Source of the DNA: Streptomyces sp. TLI_171
GTDB lineage: Bacteria; Actinomycetota; Actinomycetes; Streptomycetales; Streptomycetaceae
Length of the DNA: 64,000 nt
Direction of reading: 5' to 3'
Assembly: GCF_003610255.1 (NCBI RefSeq)
Contig: NZ_RAPS01000001.1
Coordinates: forward strand, 7,529,001-7,593,000
In this document: one piece after another, positions 1 through 6,548 of the stretch
Layout of the letters: each line of letters opens with the position of its first letter
Numbering within the stretch: position 1 is the stretch's first letter
Notes under the pieces: model-generated
What the model was told of the DNA's origin: nothing
The model's database searches: none
Seen by the model: only the letters and a program-made list of their open reading frames with translations
Position numbers and translations under genes: made by a program

Positions 1-227
1 AGCCCGCAGAACACCGCGGCGATCAGGCCGGACAGGCCGAGCAGGGCCAGCCAGGCCAGCAGCGAGGCGGGGCCGGCCGCCCGGGCGGCCAGGCCCGGGA
101 GCAGCAGCAGGCTCGGGCCGAGCAGGGCGCCGATGTACAGCGCGGACGCCCCGGCGGTGGACAGCTGGGACGGGGTCGGCCGGGAGGAGGACGGCTGGGC
201 GCGGGTTGCTGCCGCGGTGTCGGTCAT
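1..227 (-). CDS. APC-superfamily amino acid permease, N-terminal part
   Basis: This is the first ~75 codons of a minus-strand gene that runs off the left edge. The ATG at 225-227 opens a short Ser/Thr/Pro-rich cytoplasmic tail. It is followed by two closely spaced hydrophobic segments with the pattern YIGALLGPSLLLLPG and then ASLLAWLALLGLSGLIAAVF. The Gly-rich break in the first helix is typical of APC-type amino acid transporters, where it helps form the substrate site. The gene is divergent from an Lrp/AsnC regulator 105 bp away. That is a common arrangement for an exporter or importer controlled by its amino acid. The substrate cannot be told from this fragment. Confidence 0.6.
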   Translation of the reverse strand, partial: MTDTAAATRAQPSSSRPTPSQLSTAGASALYIGALLGPSLLLLPGLAARAAGPASLLAWLALLGLSGLIAAVFCG

Positions 228-332
228 GGCTCGATCATGGCCCGGATCGCGCGGCACGCGCTGGCGAATTCCGCCCCGCCGGAGCCCCGGAACGGCAGAT
301 CGTGCCGCGACCGGCCCGCTAGGGTGCACGAT

Positions 333-830
333 ATGCCGAGTAACTCGTACGACCGTATCGATCGTGCCATCCTGGAGCACCTCCAGCGGAACGGCCGCAC
401 CGCCAACGTCGACCTCGCCGACGCCGTCCGGCTCTCCCCGTCCTCCTGCCTGCGCCGGACCAAGGCGCTGGAGGCGGACGGCGTGATCGCCGGGTACCGG
501 GCCGAACTCGACCGGGACAGCGTCGGGTTGGGGCTGACGGTGTTCATCGCGCTGCGGGTCGAGCAGCACTCCCGGGAGACCTCGCGGCACATCGAGGAGA
601 AGCTGTGCGCGATCCCGTCCGTGGTGGCCTGCCACGTGGTCTCCGGGGAGGCGGACTTCCTGGTCGAGGTGGCCGTGCCCGACCTCGCCGCCTACGAGCA
701 GGTGCTGCTGGACGACATCCTCGCCATCGGCCCGGTCCGGGACGCCCGGTCGACCTTCGCGATCCGCACCGTCCGCTCCCGCGGCCCCCTCCCGCTGGAC
801 CGCTGGCCGGCCGGACGCGGCGGGCGGTGA
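333..830 (+). CDS. Lrp/AsnC family transcriptional regulator
   Basis: A 165-residue Lrp/AsnC regulator. Residues ~5-60 form the winged HTH (YDRIDRAILEHLQRNGR, then LSPSSCLRRTKALEADGVI), and ~70-150 the RAM/AsnC ligand-binding domain with VVACHVVSGEADFLVEV. I chose the ATG at 333 because homologues begin just before this HTH; the longer ORF upstream adds unconserved Arg/Pro-rich residues. The family binds amino acids and forms octamers that wrap DNA. Its divergent neighbour is an amino acid permease, so it probably controls that transporter, as inferred from position only. The C-terminal tail after ~155 is Arg/Gly-rich and probably unstructured. Confidence 0.88.
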   Translation: MPSNSYDRIDRAILEHLQRNGRTANVDLADAVRLSPSSCLRRTKALEADGVIAGYRAELDRDSVGLGLTVFIALRVEQHSRETSRHIEEKLCAIPSVVACHVVSGEADFLVEVAVPDLAAYEQVLLDDILAIGPVRDARSTFAIRTVRSRGPLPLDRWPAGRGGR

Positions 831-952
831 CGCAGCGCCGGCAGAGGAGTTGTGGCAGCAGCCGGGCCCCGGGGCCGACCTGCTCCACCCGGGGGTAGGG
901 GAGACTGGGCCGGGCGCGGCGCGGTGCCGTGCGGGACGAGGAGGAGCGAGCT

Positions 953-1483
953 GTGGCCGAACCCTTGATCGCGGCCGTCGGCGGTCGGCATCCGCAGGTC
1001 GACCCGGGCGCGTTCGTCGCACCCGGGGCGGTGGTGGTCGGTGACGTGACCGTCGGGCCGGGCGCGAGCGTCTGGTACGGGGCGGTGCTGCGCGGGGACG
1101 CCGAGCGGATCGTCGTCGGGGCGCTGACGAACATTCAGGACAACTGCACGGTGCACGCCGATCCGTCGTTCCCCGCGGTGCTCGGCGAGCGGATCTCGGT
1201 GGGCCACAACGCCGTGCTGCACGGCTGCACCGTCGAGGACGACGTGCTGATCGGGATGAGCGCCACCGTCCTGAACGGGGCGCGGATCGGCGCGGGCTCG
1301 CTGGTCGCGGCCGGTGCGGTGGTCCCGCAGGGCATGCAGGTCCCGCCCGGTTCGCTGGTGGCCGGTGTGCCCGCGAAGGTCAGACGCGAGCTGACCGAGG
1401 AGGAGAAGGCCGGGATCACGGCGAACGGCGCGGGCTACCAACTGCTCGCCGCCGCACACGCGCAGGACGTGGCGGGCGGCTGA
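953..1483 (+). CDS. Gamma-carbonic anhydrase family (left-handed beta-helix) protein
   Basis: A 176-residue hexapeptide-repeat protein of the gamma-CA/PaaY/YrdA type. The turns of the left-handed beta helix are visible as repeats such as GAFVAPGAVVVGDVTVG and GARIGAGSLVAAGAVV. The metal-ligand histidines are in place: one in NCTVHAD and the pair in VGHNAVLHG. A GTG at 953 is preceded by a strong GAGGAGCGAG ribosome site, which favours it over the in-frame GTG at 929. The family includes true zinc carbonic anhydrases and acyl-CoA-related proteins, so the exact reaction is unknown. It ends 19 bp from the convergent HxlR gene. Confidence 0.85.
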   Translation: MAEPLIAAVGGRHPQVDPGAFVAPGAVVVGDVTVGPGASVWYGAVLRGDAERIVVGALTNIQDNCTVHADPSFPAVLGERISVGHNAVLHGCTVEDDVLIGMSATVLNGARIGAGSLVAAGAVVPQGMQVPPGSLVAGVPAKVRRELTEEEKAGITANGAGYQLLAAAHAQDVAGG

Positions 1484-1502
1484 CCGCGCGGCCGACGCGC
1501 CG

Positions 1503-1910
1503 TCAGGCGGCCGGGGAGGCGGCCTTCGCCTCGGCGTGGGCCGCCCGGGCGGCCAGCACCTCGGGGACGCGGGACTCCGCCCAGCGGGCCAGCGCCCAGA
1601 CCTGCCGGGCGGCCTCCTCGCCGAGCGGGGTGAGCGAGTAGTCGACGCGCGGCGGGATGACGGCGTGCGCCTCGCGGAGCACCAGGCCGTCCTGCTCCAG
1701 GGTCTGCAGGGTCTGGGCGAGCATCTTCTCGCTCACCCCGCCCACCGCGCGGCGCAGCTCGCTGAACCGGTGGGTGCTGTCCAGCAGCACGGCGAGCACC
1801 AGGACCGCCCAGCGGCTGGTGACGTGTTCGAGGATGCCGCGCGAGGCGCAGCCCGCCGAGTTGACGTCCGCCGGGAGGCCGCCGGTCAGTTCCTTCACCC
1901 TGAGGTTCAT
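1503..1910 (-). CDS. HxlR family winged-helix regulator
   Basis: A 135-residue HxlR-type regulator. The domain begins after ~20 residues with a conserved Cys (AGCASRGILEHV), continues with SRWAVLVLAVLL and RFSELRRAVGGVSEKMLAQTL for the recognition helix, and ends in the wing (RVDYSLTPLGEE). HxlR proteins often sense reactive electrophiles or redox state through that N-terminal Cys. The gene is divergent from a QorB-like quinone reductase across a 97-bp gap. The same regulator/enzyme pairing occurs in E. coli as ytfH/qorB. It is therefore probably the local repressor of the reductase and of itself. Confidence 0.9.
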   Translation of the reverse strand: MNLRVKELTGGLPADVNSAGCASRGILEHVTSRWAVLVLAVLLDSTHRFSELRRAVGGVSEKMLAQTLQTLEQDGLVLREAHAVIPPRVDYSLTPLGEEAARQVWALARWAESRVPEVLAARAAHAEAKAASPAA

Positions 1911-1941
1911 GGAAGTAGCTTACCCGAAAGTGGGTACTTCC
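1911..1941. promoter_or_regulatory. Probable HxlR operator between divergent genes
   Basis: Directly upstream of the HxlR start codon are nested inverted repeats. GGAAGTA (1911-1917) pairs with TACTTCC (1935-1941), and inside it TACCC (1921-1925) pairs with GGGTA (1932-1936). This is an AT-richer island in a GC-rich region and the only clear symmetry in the 97-bp gap. HxlR dimers bind such spaced palindromes. The site abuts the regulator's own start, so binding would autorepress. That HxlR binds here is inferred. Confidence 0.5.
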
Positions 1942-2007
1942 GATTCGTTAGTGACTTTCCTACGGTTGGTGCGACAGCCGTCGTACCACCACAGGAGTTG
2001 CATCACC

Positions 2008-2871
2008 ATGAGCATCGTCGTCACCGGCGCCACCGGTCAGCTCGGCCGCCTCGTCGTCGAGGAGCTGCTGGCCCGCGTCCCGGCCGCCGAGGTCGTCGCC
2101 GCCGTCCGCGACGAGCGGAAGGCCGCCGACCTGGCCGCGCGCGGCGTGGAGCTGCGGGTGGCGGACTACGACCGGCCGGAGACGCTGGCGGCCGCGATCC
2201 GCCCCGGCGACACCGTGCTGCTGATCTCCGGCAGCGAGGTCGGCCGCCGGGTCGCCCAGCACACCGCCGTCATCGAGGCCGCGAAGGCCGGCGGGGCCGC
2301 GCGACTGGTCTACACCGGCGTGCTCGGCGGCCCCGCCGCGGACTTCCGGCTGGCCGAGGAGCACCGGGCCACCGAGCAGCTGATCCTCGACTCCGGCCTG
2401 CCGTACACCTTCCTGCGCAACGGCTGGTACACCGAGAACTACACCGCCCTGATCCCCGTCCAGCTGGAGCACGGCGTGGCCGGCAGCACCTCCGGCGGGC
2501 GGATCGGCTCCGCCAGCCGCGCCGACTACGCCGCGGCGGCCGCGGCCGTGCTGACCGGCGAGGGCCACGAGAACCGGGCGTACGAGCTCAGCGGCGACCG
2601 GTCCTGGACGCTCGCCGAGTACGCCGCGGAACTGTCCCGGCAGAGCGGTCGCGAGGTCCTCCACCACGAGCTGCCGGCGGAGGCCAACCTCGGGGTGCTC
2701 ACCGGCGCGGGCCTGCCGCTGCAGCTCGCCGAGATCCTGGTGGACGTCGACGTGTCCGCGATCGCCCGCGGCCTGCTGGCCGGCGGCAGCGGCGACCTGT
2801 CCCGCCTGATCGGCCGCCCGACCACCCCGCTCGCCGACACCGTCGCGCGGGCCCTCGCCGCCGCCTCCTGA
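2008..2871 (+). CDS. NmrA/QorB-like NAD(P)H quinone oxidoreductase
   Basis: A 287-residue atypical SDR (NmrA/SDR_a5 type). The N-terminal Rossmann motif is VVTGATGQLGRLV (residues ~3-15). The QorB-like features that follow are RLVYTGVLGG, a substrate-side FLRNGWYTENY and a C-terminal cap. There is no catalytic YxxxK, as is usual for this subgroup. QorB of E. coli reduces quinones with NADPH. The ATG at 2008 follows an ACAGGAGTTG ribosome site. Divergent from the HxlR regulator, it is probably induced by quinone or electrophile stress. A general NAD(P)-binding sensor role cannot be excluded. Confidence 0.85.
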   Translation: MSIVVTGATGQLGRLVVEELLARVPAAEVVAAVRDERKAADLAARGVELRVADYDRPETLAAAIRPGDTVLLISGSEVGRRVAQHTAVIEAAKAGGAARLVYTGVLGGPAADFRLAEEHRATEQLILDSGLPYTFLRNGWYTENYTALIPVQLEHGVAGSTSGGRIGSASRADYAAAAAAVLTGEGHENRAYELSGDRSWTLAEYAAELSRQSGREVLHHELPAEANLGVLTGAGLPLQLAEILVDVDVSAIARGLLAGGSGDLSRLIGRPTTPLADTVARALAAAS

Positions 2872-3238
2872 CGGCCCGTTGGCACCCGGCGCGGCCGCCG
2901 GGTGCGCGGACGGCGTGGTGTTGACGGCGGTCGCCGTGGTGCGGGCCCGGGCCGGGGCGACCGGAGGCGGGGCAGGGGCGGTCGAGGTGCTGGACGGGGT
3001 CGTCGCCCGGCGCGGGGGACGTGTCGGCAGCGCGACTGGCAGCGCGACTGGCGGCGCGGCTGACGCGGACTCCGCCCGGGCGGAGTCCGGCCGGTGACGA
3101 ACCTTCACATCACTGGCCCGGACGGTCATGTGACGGTAATGAAATCTTCACGGCTCGGTATCTACCCGCATAGACTCCTGACTGCCAGTCTGGCTCGGCA
3201 CCGCCGCCACGCCTCTTCGCCGAGCCCAGGAGCGCCCC
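2872..3238. other. Intergenic region with a perfect 22-bp palindrome and nuclease promoter
   Basis: I find no convincing gene here; the one small open frame (2879-3097) is low-complexity Ala/Gly/Arg. At 3067-3088 lies a perfect 22-bp palindrome whose 11-base left arm is GGACTCCGCCC, able to fold as a terminator-like hairpin downstream of the reductase gene. The next ~90 bp are markedly less GC-rich. They carry a second inverted repeat, TCACAT (3105-3110) with ATGTGA (3128-3133), a plausible control site for the secreted nuclease. No clear -35/-10 pair could be fixed. Confidence 0.45.
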
Positions 3239-3880
3239 GTGCCGAACCGTTCCGTCCGCCGCCTCGCCGCCGTCGCCGCCACCTCCGTCCTCGCCTTCGG
3301 AGCCGTCACCGCGAGCACCGGCACCGCCCAGGCCGCACTGCCCACCCCGGTCTCCGCCGCGACCGCCCGCACCTACCTGGGCCAGCTGACCGTCAAGGCC
3401 GAGAACCGCACCGGCTACAGCCGCGACCTGTTCCCGCACTGGATCACGGTCTCCGGCGCCTGCAACACCCGCGAGACCGTCCTCAAGCGCGACGGCTCCG
3501 GCGTCGTCACCGACTCCGCCTGCGCCGCCACCTCCGGCAGTTGGTTCTCCCCCTACGACGGCGCGACCTGGCACGCCGCCTCCGACCTCGACATCGACCA
3601 CCTGGTCCCGCTCGCCGAGGCCTGGGACTCCGGCGCCTCCGCCTGGACCACCGCCCAGCGCCAGGCCTTCGCCAACGACCTCACCCGCCCCCAGCTGATC
3701 GCCGTCACCGACAGCGTCAACCAGGCCAAGGGAGACAAGGACCCCGCCGAGTGGCTCCCCTCCGTCACCGGCTACCGCTGCACCTACGTCCGCGCCTGGG
3801 TCCAGGTGAAGCACTACTACAACCTCTCGGTCGACACCGCCGAGAAGTCCGCCCTCACCAGCATCCTCAACGGCTGCTGA
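3239..3880 (+). CDS. Secreted HNH endonuclease (DUF1524/GmrSD C-terminal type)
   Basis: A 213-residue extracellular nuclease. The GTG start lies 6 bases after an AGGAGCG ribosome site. Residues 1-32 are a Sec signal peptide ending in AQA. The mature protein carries an HNH/beta-beta-alpha-metal fold. DIDHLVPLAEAWDSGA (His at ~121) supplies the general base, and VTDSVNQAKGDKDPAEW (~155-172) supplies the second conserved Asn and the KGDKDP stretch typical of DUF1524. Cysteines near ~76, ~97, ~181 and at the C terminus suggest two disulfides. It probably degrades external DNA for nutrient or phosphate recovery. It stands alone, with a strong hairpin terminator after its stop. Confidence 0.88.
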   Translation: MPNRSVRRLAAVAATSVLAFGAVTASTGTAQAALPTPVSAATARTYLGQLTVKAENRTGYSRDLFPHWITVSGACNTRETVLKRDGSGVVTDSACAATSGSWFSPYDGATWHAASDLDIDHLVPLAEAWDSGASAWTTAQRQAFANDLTRPQLIAVTDSVNQAKGDKDPAEWLPSVTGYRCTYVRAWVQVKHYYNLSVDTAEKSALTSILNGC

Positions 3881-3891
3881 CCGCACTCCGC

Positions 3892-3920
3892 CCGGGGGCC
3901 GCCAGGTCGGCGGGCCCCGG
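3892..3920 (+). terminator. Hairpin terminator after the secreted nuclease
   Basis: CCGGGGGCCGCC (3892-3903) pairs with GGCGGGCCCCGG (3909-3920) with one mismatch over 12 bp and a 5-base loop. It begins 12 bp after the nuclease stop codon. It has no U-tract, as is normal for streptomycete terminators. Confidence 0.6.
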
Positions 3921-3942
3921 CGGGGCGATCACGACGGAGAGG

Positions 3943-3990
3943 CGACGAGGGCAGGATTCGACCCTGCGTCCACCCGGGAACAGGGCCGGG
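3943..3990 (-). other. tRNA-like 3' half (possible attachment-site remnant)
   Basis: Read on the minus strand, this stretch has the order of a tRNA 3' half. There is an anticodon-like stem CCCGG/CCGGG with an 8-base loop, a 5-base variable region TGGAC, and a T arm GCAGG-GTCGAAT-CCTGC with a proper 7-base loop. A 7-base acceptor-like strand CCTCGTC plus a discriminator G follow. No D arm or matching 5' acceptor strand exists upstream, so it cannot be a working tRNA. The truncated accessory gene ends ~10 bp away. Fragments like this are left when an integrative element recombines at a tRNA gene. The structure is seen; the history is inferred. Confidence 0.35.
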
Positions 3991-3999
3991 CGCTCCTCC

Positions 4000-4365
4000 G
4001 CAGGCCGCGGTGTCCGGGTCCGCGGCGAACGGTTCGTACGGCAGGACGTGCGCGAGGGCGCCCTTGCCGGTGACGGTGATCTCGCGCCGGCGCTGCTCGT
4101 GGACGAGCCGGGCCAGTCTGGCCTCCATCCGGCGCAGCAGCCGGAAACGCTTGTCGTACTGGCGTTCGGACATCTCCCCGCGCCCCGACGCCGCGCGCTC
4201 GCTCCGGTTCAGGCGGTCCGTGCCGAGGTCGTTCTGCCCGTACGAGCGGCCGATCTCCTCGCCCGCCCGCCGGATCACCGCCCGCGTCGTCCGGAAGGTC
4301 CGGCACGCTGCTGAACAGCACTGCCGCCCGCGCGAGTCCGTGCCTCCGGACGCTCGGCGCCCCAC
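4000..4365 (-). pseudogene. Truncated remnant of an accessory-element protein
   Basis: The minus frame from 4365 to about 4000 encodes ~120 well-behaved residues rich in charged helices (EEIGRSYGQNDLGTDRLNRS, MSERQYDKRFRLLRRMEARL, FAADPDTAAC). They resemble the N-terminal half of a streptomycete protein family I associate with accessory regions but cannot name. After ADPDTAAC the frame continues only as low-complexity Gly/Pro/Arg, so homology stops abruptly at ~4000, next to the tRNA-like fragment. It has no good start site and no partner genes. I read it as a decayed gene left by a lost element. Confidence 0.45.
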
Positions 4366-4404
4366 CTTGTCACCGCCACGGTCGGGTCTCCACTGCTCAT
4401 CCGT

Positions 4405-4635
4405 TCAGTGGCAAGGGGTGAGCGCGAAGTCGAGGGGGAGCTGAAGGGCTGTCAGGACGGCGGCCAGGACGGTGGCGTAGGCGAGGCGGAAGCCGTCCAT
4501 GCCGTCGGTGTCGCCGCAGGGGCGGAAGGCCAGGGCGGAGAGGGCCCAGCCGCCCCAGGCGGAGAGGGGGAGCGAGGCGAGCAGCCAGGCCCAGCCCGGA
4601 CGTTTGCGGGCGGCCGTCGGTTCGGTGGTGTGCAT
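4405..4635 (-). CDS. Small membrane protein, two predicted transmembrane helices
   Basis: A 76-residue protein with a short charged N-terminus (residues 1-13), a first hydrophobic helix WAWLLASLPLSAWGGWALSA (~15-34), a polar CGDTDGMDG loop, and a second helix LAYATVLAAVLTALQLPLDF (~51-70). The ATG at 4635 is preceded by a GGGGGCACCG Shine-Dalgarno-like run. I do not recognise a family. It is divergent from the phoD-type gene and next to the remnant/tRNA-like region. Two helices and a tiny size fit an accessory or stress membrane peptide, but nothing more can be said. Confidence 0.55.
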   Translation of the reverse strand: MHTTEPTAARKRPGWAWLLASLPLSAWGGWALSALAFRPCGDTDGMDGFRLAYATVLAAVLTALQLPLDFALTPCH

Positions 4636-4732
4636 CGGTGCCCCCCTGAGCGTGGCGGCGCCCCCCGGCGGGGCTGCTCGCCCCTGGATGGTTCGGAGAC
4701 GATCCGGTTGGGTCGTACGTTACCGGGGTGAA

Positions 4733-4753
4733 GGCCTGACGAACAGTCAGGCC
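4733..4753. promoter_or_regulatory. Perfect inverted repeat upstream of the PhoD-like gene
   Basis: GGCCTGAC (4733-4740) and GTCAGGCC (4746-4753) form a perfect 8-bp inverted repeat with 5 bases between them, 44 bp before the phosphatase start. A second, weaker symmetry TTACC...GGTAA lies at 4771-4783. No PhoP box (GTTCAC-type direct repeats) was seen, so phosphate control is not supported by this promoter. A binding site or a leader hairpin are both possible. Confidence 0.35.
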
Positions 4754-4796
4754 GGGGTCTGGACAAGTCATTACCGGTGGGTAAGTCTCGTGAGCT

Positions 4797-6455
4797 GTGA
4801 CCGAATCCACCGCCACCGCGTCCACCGCCCGCCCGCCGCGCCGCCGGGTCATCCAGGCCGCCGCCCTGACCGCCGGCGCCCTCGCGCTGCCGCTGACCGG
4901 CGCCGCCGGCAGCGCCTCCGCCGCCACCGGCCCGCAGTTCCTGCACGGCGTGGCCTCAGGCGACCCGCTGCCCGACGGCATCCTGCTGTGGACCCGGGTC
5001 ACCCCCGCTGCCGACGCCACCCCCGGCTCAGGCCTCGGCGCCGACACCGCCGTCCAGTGGCAGCTCGCCACCGACCGGAACTTCACCGCGATCGCCGCCA
5101 CCGGCACCGTCACCACCACCGCGGCCACCGACCACACCCTGAAGGCCGACGTCCGCGGCCTGCGCCCCGACACCGCCTACTGGTTCCGCTTCCTGGCCGG
5201 CGACGCCGTCTCGCCCGTCGGCCGCACCCGCACCGCCCCCGCCACCGACGCGGCGGTGGCCCGGCTCCGCCTGGGCGTGGCGTCCTGCGCGAACTGGGAG
5301 GCCGGCTACTTCTCCGCGTACCGGCACCTCGCCGCCCGCGGCGACCTGGACGTGTTCCTGTTCCTCGGCGACTACATCTACGAGTACGCCTCCGGCGCGT
5401 ACGGCACCCGCGGCACCGTGGTGCGCCCGCACGCCCCCGCCAACGAGATCGTCACGCTCGCCGACTACCGCACCCGGCACGGCCGTTACAAGACCGACGC
5501 GGACCTGCAGGCGCTGCACGCCGCCGTCCCGACGGTGGCGATCTGGGACGACCACGAGTTCGCCAACGACGCCTGGTCCGGCGGGGCCGAGAATCACACC
5601 CCCGGCGCCGAGGGCGACTGGGCGGCCCGGGTCGCCGCGGCCAAGCAGGCCTACTTCGAGTGGATGCCGGTCCGCCCGTCGGTGGCCGGCACCACCTACC
5701 GGCGGCTGCGCTACGGCAAGCTCGCCGACCTGCACCTTCTCGACCTGCGCTCGTTCCGCTCGCAGCAGGCGTCGATCGGTAACGGCGAGGTCGACTCCGC
5801 CGACCGCACCATCACCGGCCGGGCCCAACTCGACTGGCTGAAGGCCGGACTGGCCGCCTCCGACACCACCTGGCGGCTGGTCGGCAACGAGGTGATGATC
5901 TCCCCGGTGGCGTTCCTCTCGCTGCCCGACTACCTGGTCCGCCCGCTCGCGCAGCTGCTCGGCCTGCCCGGCGAGGGCCTGGCCGTCAACGTCGACCAGT
6001 GGGACGGCTACACCCACGACCGCCGTGAGCTGCTCGGCCACCTGAAGGACCATCACATCACCAACACGGTGTTCCTGACCGGCGACATCCACTCCGCCTG
6101 GGCCTGCGACGTGCCGTTCGAGGCCGCCACCTACCCGGCCTCCGGCAGCGCCGCCACCGAGTTCGTGGTCACCTCGGTCACCTCCGACAACATCGACGAC
6201 ATCCTCAAGGTCGCCCCCGGCACCCTGTCGCTGGTCGCCTCCGCGGCGATCCAGGCCGCCAACCGGCACGTCAAGTGGACCGACCTGGACTCGCACGGCT
6301 ACGGCGTCCTGGACATCACCGCCGAGCGCGCCCAGATGGACTACTACGTGCTGTCCGACCGCACCCGGGCGGACGCGACCAGCACGTGGGCCCGCTCCTA
6401 CCGCACCAAGGCGGGCACCCAGCAGATCGAGCGGGTCTACTCCCCGGCGAACTGA
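4797..6455 (+). CDS. phoD: PhoD-family alkaline phosphatase/phosphodiesterase (Tat-secreted)
   Basis: A 552-residue secreted metallophosphoesterase. The N-terminus carries a Tat signal (PPRRRVIQAAALTAGALALP, twin Arg at 15-17), then a PhoD N-terminal beta-sandwich domain (~45-150) and the catalytic domain. Metal-site motifs are GDYIYEY (Asp ~192), WDDHEFANDAW (His ~253) and TGDIHSAW (His ~432), with NEVMISPV between them. The length matches PhoD enzymes, which use Ca and Fe to cleave phosphomono- and diesters such as teichoic acids or phospholipid head groups. The GTG start overlaps no other gene. Secretion of a folded metalloenzyme explains the Tat route. The gene is monocistronic and closed by a hairpin. 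Confidence 0.92.
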   Translation: MTESTATASTARPPRRRVIQAAALTAGALALPLTGAAGSASAATGPQFLHGVASGDPLPDGILLWTRVTPAADATPGSGLGADTAVQWQLATDRNFTAIAATGTVTTTAATDHTLKADVRGLRPDTAYWFRFLAGDAVSPVGRTRTAPATDAAVARLRLGVASCANWEAGYFSAYRHLAARGDLDVFLFLGDYIYEYASGAYGTRGTVVRPHAPANEIVTLADYRTRHGRYKTDADLQALHAAVPTVAIWDDHEFANDAWSGGAENHTPGAEGDWAARVAAAKQAYFEWMPVRPSVAGTTYRRLRYGKLADLHLLDLRSFRSQQASIGNGEVDSADRTITGRAQLDWLKAGLAASDTTWRLVGNEVMISPVAFLSLPDYLVRPLAQLLGLPGEGLAVNVDQWDGYTHDRRELLGHLKDHHITNTVFLTGDIHSAWACDVPFEAATYPASGSAATEFVVTSVTSDNIDDILKVAPGTLSLVASAAIQAANRHVKWTDLDSHGYGVLDITAERAQMDYYVLSDRTRADATSTWARSYRTKAGTQQIERVYSPAN

Positions 6456-6497
6456 CCTTCGCGGCACGGGCGGCGGGGCGAGGACGACCCGGTTCCG

Positions 6498-6515
6498 CGG
6501 CAGCGGGGGCTGCCG
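6498..6515. terminator. Bidirectional hairpin between convergent phoD and kinase genes
   Basis: CGGCAGC (6498-6504) and GCTGCCG (6509-6515) form a perfect 7-bp stem with a GGGG loop. It lies 42 bp after the phosphatase stop and 33 bp beyond the kinase stop on the other strand, so it can serve both. Confidence 0.5.
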
Positions 6516-6548
6516 GTGCACGTCGCGGGCTGCCGGGCTGACGGGCGG

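Noticed and set aside
2879..3097. 72-codon frame after the quinone reductase
   Set aside because: It is a low-complexity Ala/Gly/Arg translation and contains the 22-bp palindrome, so it looks non-coding.
4690..4796. PhoP box before the PhoD-like gene
   Set aside because: PhoD genes are often PhoP-controlled, but I saw no GTTCAC-type direct repeats on either strand here.
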